Below the pieces are notes generated by a model. That model was not told the DNA's origin. It made no database searches and saw only the letters and a program-made list of their open reading frames with translations. Source: Piper betle (taxonomy: Eukaryota; Streptophyta; Magnoliopsida; Piperales; Piperaceae). From it: DNA of 64,000 nucleotides. Positions 56,561 through 64,000 of the stretch are shown here, piece by piece (within the stretch, counting starts at the first letter, position 1; every line of letters begins with the position of its first letter). The stretch spans positions 209,769 through 273,768 of the forward strand of contig JAURVB010008678.1 in the NCBI GenBank assembly GCA_033002965.1. Direction: 5' to 3'. The position numbers were made by a program, and so were the translations under genes.

Positions 56561-59298
56561 ATGAATGGCGGCAGAAATAATTTGTTGAAGTCTTCATATT
56601 TGGTGCTTGGCTTTGTAGCCATGGCTGGCGGCAGAAACATTATGGCAAGCGGTCTCATTCTCAAATGGATTACTACTCGGAGAATGGGAGAAGCAAGACG
56701 AAATATTCAGGTGAAGACAGGGAGCAGTATGCCCCTGGGCCGGACGATACTGTTTACCGTTACTTGTGCTCTGGAAGGAAAATTGGTAGTATTATTGGGA
56801 AAGGTGGTGATATTGTGAAGCAGCTGAGGCAAGAAACCCAATCAAAGATCAGGATTGGTGATACTGTTCATGGATGTGAGGAGCGGGTTGTCACTATTTT
56901 TAGTTCTAGCAAAGAAACTAGCACTTTGGATGGCTTTGACAACGACCGTGTCTGCCCCGCACACGATGCTCTTTTCAAGGTTCATGAAAGGCTGGTTGCA
57001 GATGATTTACCTGGTGATGATTCTGATGGTAGCTCGAGTCCAGTTATGGTATGCCTCCTTGTGGCAACTGATCAAATTGGATGTATTATTGGCAAGGGAG
57101 GTCAGATTATCCAAAATATCCGCTATGATACTGGAGCTCAAATTCGGATTTTTAAAAATGATCATCTTCCTTTGTGCGCTATGAGCAATGATGAGCTTCT
57201 CCAGGTATCTCCGGTCTCTGCTACATCTGTTCTGCATGTTTTATTTGATGTAAATATAAGCACCCATAGATTTATGTTGTACACAAAGATCTTAATATCC
57301 TGTCCTGGTAGGTGTCTTGTTTACCAATTTAGATTTTTCTTGAATTAAACATTTGGGTAACTTATTAATGTGTTTTCTCATTTCCTGGTAGGTGTCTTGT
57401 TTACCAATTTAGATTTTTCTTGAATTAAACATTTGGGTAACTTATTAATGTGTTTTTCTCATTAAACAAATAATGGTAACTGCCATAATCAACATTAGAT
57501 ATTAATGTGCTTTTCTCATTAAACAAATAATGGTAACTGCCATAATCAACATTAGATAATTAGGGTAATGGTTGAAAGAAAGTTCTATTGGCCTTGTCTT
57601 TATTTGAATTTGTTGCAACCTTCCTGAAATGCCAACCTCAATCATTTGAGGTTAGGTGGGTTATGTTGGCGTCAGCTATTATTTTGATGTTATTTGAAGC
57701 TACTAACATTTTTAATGTGGAAATAGATAACGGGTGAGCCATCAGTTGTGAAAAAAGCTCTACATCAAGTTGCTTCTCGCCTTCATGACAACCCTTCTCG
57801 GTCGCAGCACCTACTATTTTCCTCTTCCAAGGCCTCTCACTCTGGAGGAGCTTTCATGGGTCCCAGTGCTGGCACTTTTGTTGTGGGGATGACTCCACTT
57901 GTGGGTACATATGGTGGATACAAAGGTGACCCAGGGACCCACCCTCTCGTTTATATTACCCTCCAAAGGAGGAAACATCACTTCAAGAGTTCTGTCTACA
58001 GCTGCTGTGTCCTTCTAATAATGTTGGAGGTGTGATTGGCAAAGGTGGTGGTATAATTAAACAAATTAGGCAAGAATCTGGAGCATTCATAAAAGTTGAT
58101 AGTTCATCAATTGAAGAAGATGATTGCATTATTTCTATTTCAGCCACAGAGGTGAGCATCTGACTTTTGTATGGCTTAATGTCTTTTGATAGAGTTACTT
58201 CCTTAGGCTGAAGTTTAATATTTTTCAGCGTTTTGAAGATCCAGCCTCCCCGACAATAGATGCTGCAGTTCGTTTGCAGCCTAGATGTAGTGAGAAAATG
58301 GAGAGGGAGAATGGTGAAGTGTTGTTTATGACTCGGCTGCTTGTTCCAACCTCCCGCATCGGCTGTCTGATTGGTAAAGGTGGTTTTATTATTAATGAAA
58401 CGAGGAGAGTCACAAAAGCTAATATTCGCATCTTTTCAAAGGATAACCGACCTAAAGTTGCCTCGGAAGATGATGAGCTGGTCCAGGTAGAACCTTTTTT
58501 ATATGGAGACTTAATTGTTCTGAGATTACTTCTAGAGAAGTATACTCTCTTAAATGGTGATATTGGGTAGATTGGTGGAGATCTTGAATCCATTAGGAGT
58601 GCTCTTATGCAAGTGGCAACACGACTTAAAGCTAATGTGTTTGAGAGAGAAGGTTCACTGCCTGCATTATTCTCTGCTGTTCCATATTTTCCTCCTCATG
58701 CGCATGACGATATTCTAGAGAGTTCTTGATATAGGGGCAGAGACAGCAGGTCTGGTCATGGTTCCATGTATAGCAGTGGATATGGTGGACTTAGTGAGTT
58801 ACATCATTCTGATGGTTATGGAGGCTATGGTGGTTCACTGGTTGGTTTTTTGTTAAATTATCTTTCTATATAATGAAACTACAGTTGAGATGCAGCTCTT
58901 TTTTACTCTCTGTAAATTTGATGGTTGTTAATTGAATGCTCGTTTGACTTTTGTTGTTGGTTATGGCGGCTCTTTTGTTTACTTGAACAGGGTGGCGGTG
59001 GTGGCTATTCATTATATGGTTACTCAAACCGTTCTGGTAGCCGGTAGGAACCTTCCTTCAGAAAATCTGATGTTGAATCATATTCAATTTTTATATTGGT
59101 CATGTTTGGGTGTTACTCTAATCTTTTCTTCACATCTCCTTTTCTGATTACACATTTTTTCATAATATTGTGTGGTGTTTCAGATTTTTTTATTATTATG
59201 TAGATATATGTTATATACCTTTAATTTGACATGTCTGGTGTGAATATAGGTTATCTGGCCACAACTCTCTTCCCCATGGTAAACATCATGGTTATTAG
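56561..59298 (+). pseudogene. Four-KH-domain RNA-binding protein gene, disabled
   Basis: A plant PCBP/HEN4-like KH protein, expected to be nuclear and to bind single-stranded RNA. Exons by GT/AG: exon 1 to 57204, then 57727-58151, 58229-58486, 58571-58840, 58991-59043 and 59250-59298 (stop TAG). KH1 has IIGKGG at residues 43-48 counting from the ATG at 56665; KH2 has GCIIGKGGQ near 139-147; KH3 has GGVIGKGGG in exon 2; KH4 has GCLIGKGGF in exon 3. All four GXXG loops are intact. The tail is glycine/tyrosine-rich. Damage: a one-base shift just before MDYYSENG separates the ATGs at 56561 and 56620 from the domain frame; another shift near 57930 puts KH3 in frame +2; and an in-frame TGA follows ILESS in exon 4 (about 58727). 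Splice sites look sound, so decay is recent or reflects assembly error. Confidence 0.85.
57303..57557. repeat. Two consecutive tandem duplications in KH intron 1
   Basis: An 80-bp unit starting TCCTGGTAGGTGTCTTGTTT occurs at 57303 and 57383. A 57-bp unit starting ATTAATGTG and containing AACAAATAATGGTAACTGCC occurs at 57444 and 57501. Copies are nearly identical, so both duplications are young. Confidence 0.9.
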
Positions 59299-60760
59299 CG
59301 GCCTGAAGAATTTTCAACAGGTAAGTTAGTTTTGTTTTATTTCCTTTCGTGCAACTGGTGACCTATACACTCTCCGGTACCTTACCTTATCGTAATACCT
59401 ACCCAGTCCGGCTAAGTTCTGATTATAATGCTCCTTATGTAATGATTGTTTCCTTACCTTCCTATTAAAACAGTTGAATCAGTGAAGCCCGGTGCCAGCT
59501 TTCTTCCTCTTTGATGATGCCTCAAGAATATCCCCGAAGACCTGATCAACAAGAACTAGAGTACCGTTAATTTATCCCACAATGGAAGCTTTATTTAGGA
59601 GGACCTTGTATTTCCTGCCGATGAACAACCTTCCTAGTTTTTGCATTTCCTCTAGCTTTGTATCTTGTGATCCTAAGGACCTACCTGATTAGTACATATT
59701 AACATTTTGAAGTGTATCAACAATCAGTGTGTTAGCTACTTTGTCAACTGCCCGATAACCTTTTTTAGATTTATTGCTTTTAGTTTAAACTTGGAAAGTG
59801 AATTATTTCTTATAGATATGATAGTTGAACCTCGAAATTTCCCTAGTTGGAGCTCAACCCTATCATTAATGGCGATACCTACCAATTCCTTCATAGTTTT
59901 TGGGTTTCCTTTAGCTTGGTAATTTGTGCTGCAATGGCTGCCTTTCTGATCAGCCCATATTAAAATTTTTTATTTGATCGGGATCAACTTTTTTAAGTGT
60001 ATCAGCTGTCTGCGTTGAGCTATGAGCTTTTTCAACATTTCACCTTCTATATTAACATGTGTAAGCTGCTTGAGCACCTTTTTTATTATAAAAAATGTTT
60101 GCTCCTTTTAGCTGAAACTTCAGAAAATGAGATTTTTTTGTACTCGGTTATGGTTGAACCATGAAATATGCAAGTATAAGAATGGCCTCATCAGTACTTA
60201 TTACTCTCTCCTGACCTTGTTTTTTTACTTTGAAATATGCTCAACATTGGAGTGGGCGTTACGAAGGCCATCTAAGCAGTCAGTCATGTTGGAATATTTC
60301 TCTGCATGTAACTTAAAAATAAAACGGCGAATGATATGAACTACATATAAAATATACCATTCTAGCATATTTCAAGCCTTTGTGTGTTATGAAGTTATTC
60401 GCTTTTTTAATATGTTTGTAGGCTTTTCTGTTAAGGCACTATTCTGTTTGTTGTATGGATACCTGAAAGTTTCAATAATTTTTGATGAAAGATGTTTTTG
60501 GTTTTATGATAGTGATTAAGTTGTCTCATGGAGCATGCGAATTTTGTTGTAGGCTGTTACAATTGAGTTAGATTGTTGATACGGTTTTAAGCTGAAAGTT
60601 TTTTTTCTGTCTGGACAGGTGTTTTCCGTACCCCACTTTTGCCCTTTATAATGAATTGCAGCCAAGATTTTCCCTTTTTGTTATGCAGGTGTACAGAACT
60701 TGAAGGTTCTGCAGGTTGCCAAGTCTTTGTTTGGTGCAGGTAAGATGAAAAGTTTGCTGT
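59299..60760 (+). other. KH gene downstream region with diverged duplication
   Basis: After the stop, ATTTTCAACAGGTAAGTTAG at about 59311-59330 looks like a donor in the 3' untranslated region. Acceptor-like sites precede GTTGAATCAGTGAAGCC near 59474 and GTGTACAGAACTTGAAGG near 60690. A diverged direct duplication is visible: about 59605-59850 against about 59865-60170, sharing TTCCTNTAGCTTTGTATCTTGTG-like, AAGTGTATCA and GTTGAACCNNGAAAT words in the same order. Confidence 0.45.
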
Positions 60761-61689
60761 GAATCTGTTCTATTACTTTAGCAGTCTACCTTGTTTTTAT
60801 TCCACTATCTGCTCAGCTTTGATTGTTGAACAGTGATTTTAGGTTTTAGATTGAGTTTTTGAAACGTCACAAGTAGCAGAACCAAGTCTAGTTCAACATT
60901 TAGATTGGATTTTCACATGGTTGTTATAATCCCCTCTCCTTTACATAACACACGAATATTGGTCTAAAATGATTCTTTTAAATGTATGCAGTATGCATCA
61001 AAACACACATGTATTACCTCTGAACTGATTCTTTTAAGTGTATGCAACATGTACGACTTAGATCTATAGAGGATTTAAGAATGAGGTTACTTGGATCAAA
61101 GAGCCGATCAAGGAATGTAGACCAACTTAGGATGGTGAGATTTGTTAAAATCAGCGATTTGAAGTTTCGTGTGTTGCAAATAAGTCAGACTTGGTATGAT
61201 CTCGGATATTCTTAACAATATGGGGGCATATTATACGTTTTCAAATATACATGTCACTTTTGTGGGCAATTTTTTGTAATATGGCATTTTATCTTAAAAT
61301 GCCATTAGAATGTTATTTTGTCCAGTCTTGGGAATTACACTAACATGTCCTTCGTTGTAACTGTTGATTGGATTTCATGGAAATGATATTTGCAGGTTAA
61401 TTTTTTTATTGAGAGAACCCCACATGCAACGGAGGCTTTTTTCGTGGGGTGGGGGGTGGGGGTGTCTTTGAGGAACATGTAATGGACTTTGGTTGATTAT
61501 AAATCTGAGTTTGACATCAGTTTGGCTGACGTCTGCCTTGGAATTTGAACATCCAACCTCATCAAATTTATGCAAGTTACTTTGCTATCTCAGAGATTAT
61601 TAATTATTTTAAAGTTTATGGTTAGGAAGACTTTTACACCTTTTTTTAGCGTACAATAAATGGGTGTACTTTTGTCGTTGCCGCGACCA
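60761..61689. other. Unassigned stretch
   Basis: No gene recognised. A GTGGGGTGGGGGGTGGGGGTG run lies at 61435-61455. Confidence 0.4.
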
Positions 61690-62050
61690 GGGTTGTTAAA
61701 CGAGCAAGCAAGCTGAGTTTATCATGTGTTCGAAATTTATTTGAATAGTTCAAAGTTCGTTTTAATTCGATTGAGTTTTGAGGATATATGTTCGAAATTA
61801 ATTCAAATATTTCTGATATTATTCAAGCTCAATTTGAGTTTGAATGTACTTAAATTGTTAAATTTTTAGGAGTTTAAAACGAGTTCGTTTAAGAGTTTGA
61901 AATCAATTTATTTAAGAGTTTGAAATCAATTTGTTTGGAAATTTGAAATTAATTCATCAAAGAGTTTGAAACCACCTTATTCGTAAGCTTGAAAGTAACT
62001 TATTTTTGAAAAAAATATAAAGTTATAGAAGTTAAAAATTAATAAAATAG
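61690..62050. mobile_element. Truncated copy of the CGAGC MITE family
   Basis: Starts AGGGTTGTTAAACGAGCAAG, matching the left end of the element at 10236, then runs through diverged TTCGAAATTNATTNAAATA and GAGTTTGAAATCAATTTATT repeats. The right end with ACCCCTA is missing. Confidence 0.55.
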
Positions 62051-62939
62051 TTTATTAATATATTTATATAAATTATCATAATAATAAAAAGTATGTTTTA
62101 ATTTTTTTATAAAATACTTAAGACACTATTTAACAATATTGTAAACCCAAAAAAAAATCCCATCAGGTTAAAACACTAAAGTAACCAATAAAATATGCAG
62201 CCTCAAACACGCTTAAAGTGGCAAACTTAAAAAGCCAAACAAACCGTTATTTCAAAGTGACAAGGTTTCATAGTAAAAAATAATAGCAATTCTAAAAACA
62301 ATCTTCCAAAAAACATACAATAGGAAGTAGTTATGACAACTCCCCCCACAAAGACTTCACATTAAAGCTTATATGTAATTTCAGATATTATTTCTTTTTT
62401 ATAACACATCAATCAGAAGAAATAATATTCTCCTTACTCAAATGTATCAATACCTATGGTCCCATCTCCTCCGTTGATATCCATTTATATTTTTTCAACA
62501 GCTATTAGAATGCCCATAGCCTTTTACTACATGGAGAAATTTTTTAATTGCATGTTAAGCAAGGCACCAAATTCACAAGAAACACCAATTTCCATTTTTT
62601 GGTATTAACTTCACACCAAAATTTGAATTAAAACATAAACCTAATTTGAAGAACGCACGACCGACATCTCGATTGATCTCGTAGGAATTTTTAAACAATT
62701 ATATAATGAATAGAACTTCCGACTCCGTGGAAAACCTTGCAACTAAGCACACATTCACCAATACAACATTTTTCAGATCAAAGCACGCAAAATCACTAAT
62801 TTCAGCATTTTGTTTAGCGCGACCTCAATGTTGTTTGTATGGAATTTTGCGGCATTGAGTAATTTGTCTCAAAATCCCGACTTGCTAACCAATTTTTACT
62901 TTATGAAGACAGTAGGAAAAGGAAAGCAATGAAGCATAT
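62051..62939. other. AT-rich stretch, nothing recognised
   Basis: AT-rich sequence with no gene, repeat or RNA recognised. Confidence 0.4.
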
Positions 62940-63235
62940 GAACCAGCCTTGCGGAGGATGACCTTGACCGTGTCCTGCTCGGGCTGCGCCGGCGCATACT
63001 TGGCCTCCCGCGCAGCGCACTTGGCGAGGTTGGTCTAGTGGCGCTTCCCGTGGGTGTGTGCAAGGTAGTTGCCCTCGTTGTTGTGAAGGGTGAGGCAGAG
63101 CTTGCACTCGTAGCTGCCCAGGTGGTTCTTCATGAAGGGTCCTGTCAAGGTTGATCTTCTCCATGGCCAACCATTGCAGCCTCTCCCTCTAGTTGATCGC
63201 CTCGTTTTGTGCTGATCTGGCGCCGCCGCTCCTGG
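62940..63235 (-). pseudogene. Splicing factor 3A subunit 2 (SF3A2/PRP11) first-exon relic
   Basis: SF3A2 is part of the U2 snRNP SF3a complex. On the minus strand the readable blocks in order are SAQNEAIN, RERLQWLAMEKINLD, FMKNHLGSYECKLCLTLHNN, EGNYLAHTHGKRH, TNLAKCAAREAKYAPAQP and TVKVILRKAG. The U1-type zinc finger keeps its C-X2-C and H-X5-H ligands. It is dead: a TAG follows AIN, a frame change falls between INLDR and PFMKNH, and a TAG replaces the glutamine after GKRH. Only about 100 of the family's more than 200 residues are present. The GC content is much higher than the surroundings. Upstream it abuts LTR-core sequence, suggesting capture or breakage by transposons. Confidence 0.85.
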
Positions 63236-63284
63236 GCTCCGGCAATGGGCTAGGGCACCGGCAGGAGAAAGGTGGCTCCAGCGG

Positions 63285-63411
63285 TCTTTCAGTGACGGGT
63301 TCCAACGGGATGGCAGTGGTAAGGATACCGTTGGCACCGGCTCGGCACGCCCGATGCGTCTATGACATCGGAGAGGTCGGCGGAGGGCTCCGCTCCGATC
63401 GGGGAAGATCG
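63285..63411. repeat. Fragment of the solo-LTR GC-rich core
   Basis: GTTGGCACCGGCTCGGCACG and GAGGGCTCCGCTCCGATCGG resemble the GC-rich core of solo LTR copy 3 (TATTGGCACTGGCTTGGCGA near 29494; TGGGCTCCGCTTCGATCAGG near 29618). It is a fragment without LTR ends. Confidence 0.5.
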
Positions 63412-63424
63412 ACGTGTAGTACTT

Positions 63425-63846
63425 TGTTAGATTTCATATCAAATCATCGAGTAAATAAACTAGATAGCGGAAGCGTACCTGCAGCCATAAGAGAAACTAG
63501 AGTCTTGACCACCTTAGGTTTTGATCTTCTGAATCTAAGAAGAGTTTTCCAAAACCTGAATTCTGGACAATGGGATACCGGAACAAAAATTGCTTATTGA
63601 TTTAGGGACCATAACCTCCTTATTTATAGTTGTAGTTTCATAAATTCATTTTCACCCATCACAAAAAGAGAAATATGAAAAGGTATCTATACATTGAATT
63701 CTACACTTTTCACATTGAATTCCACACCTTAATTTATGGCCCATAACCTTTCACTTTAGTAGATCAATTTAATTTAGGCCATCATTATATAATAACATAT
63801 GACACAATTCCTGATTCACGTATATATTTATGTCCAACATCCAACA
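63425..63846 (-). repeat. 3' LTR of a Ty1/copia element
   Basis: On the minus strand it starts TGTTGGATGTTGGACATAA and ends ATATGAAATCTAACA, 422 bp. It is preceded by the purine tract CCAAGTGGGAGAT, a widespread Ty1/copia arrangement. A minus-strand CTATAAATAAGG at about 63618-63629 is a good TATA-like box. Confidence 0.75.
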
Positions 63847-64000
63847 ATCTCCCACTTGGACTTAATATATACACGAAGATAATTATATAACCTTATGAGC
63901 TCAAAAACATATGTCATTATTCCAAAATAATAATCTCGTCCATTAATCGATGTCAATATAGGATCAAGGAGATTTTCGTTACATTTATCGTAACTAAGCC
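63847..64000 (-). mobile_element. Copia internal 3' region, runs off the window
   Basis: Minus-strand sequence upstream of the polypurine tract (63847-63859). The part in the window is AT-rich and non-coding; pol would lie beyond 64000. Confidence 0.55.

Noticed and set aside
56233..56597. Leucine/proline/serine-rich minus-strand frames resembling a membrane protein
   Set aside because: Antisense of the purine tract upstream of the KH gene; hydrophobicity is a composition effect.
1..64000. tRNA, rRNA or other structured non-coding RNA genes
   Set aside because: I saw only tRNA-complementary primer sites. No cloverleaf, A/B box pair or rRNA core sequence was recognised by eye; tRNAscan-SE and Infernal would be decisive.

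Overview
The window looks like repeat-dominated nuclear DNA of a flowering plant. The support is plant LTR-retrotransposon primer sites (tRNA-Asp-like and tRNA-iMet-like), Athila-type gag, chromovirus pol remnants, plant MITEs, and two spliceosome/RNA-binding gene relics of plant type. No bacterial, viral or organellar gene set is visible, and the species cannot be named from sequence alone. I found no intact cellular gene. The only long undamaged reading frame is a retroelement gag-protease at 32199-34568.

Layout. 1-12576: decayed transposons, including a solo LTR (831-3700), an unrecognised decayed gene-like stretch (4269-5690), a minus-strand chromovirus pol end (about 5900-6130), hAT-type MITEs (the clearest is 10236-10709, with a perfect 8-bp target duplication) and a large fold-back element (8698-10020) built from short tandem repeats in inverted arms. 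12577-18669: a MULE-like element split by a deleted Athila retrotransposon (13064-18271) with paired 1156-bp LTRs. 18740-21069: three more small DNA elements. 21239-25524: a TRIM/LARD-like element split by a solo LTR. 25525-about 44130: a decayed chromovirus split by two solo LTRs; one of these is split by a second Athila, whose LTR is itself split by another solo LTR, giving four nested levels. 46907-55450: further solo LTRs and degenerate LTR elements. 56325-60760: a four-KH-domain RNA-binding protein gene with several disabling changes. 62940-63235: a wrecked SF3A2 first-exon copy. 63425-64000: the 3' LTR of a minus-strand copia element running off the window.

The dominant player is one LTR family of 2.6-3.1 kb (ends TGTAAAACCC / GGGGTGTTACA). 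It occurs seven times, always as a solo LTR with a recognisable 5-bp target duplication and never with an internal region. Each copy carries a TATA-like box, recognisable in six and decayed in one. Roughly 420-460 bp downstream of the box lies a short hairpin whose stem sequence changes between copies while its pairing is kept. That covarying hairpin, the four-level nest and the fold-back element are the observations I would check first. No new cellular system is evident.
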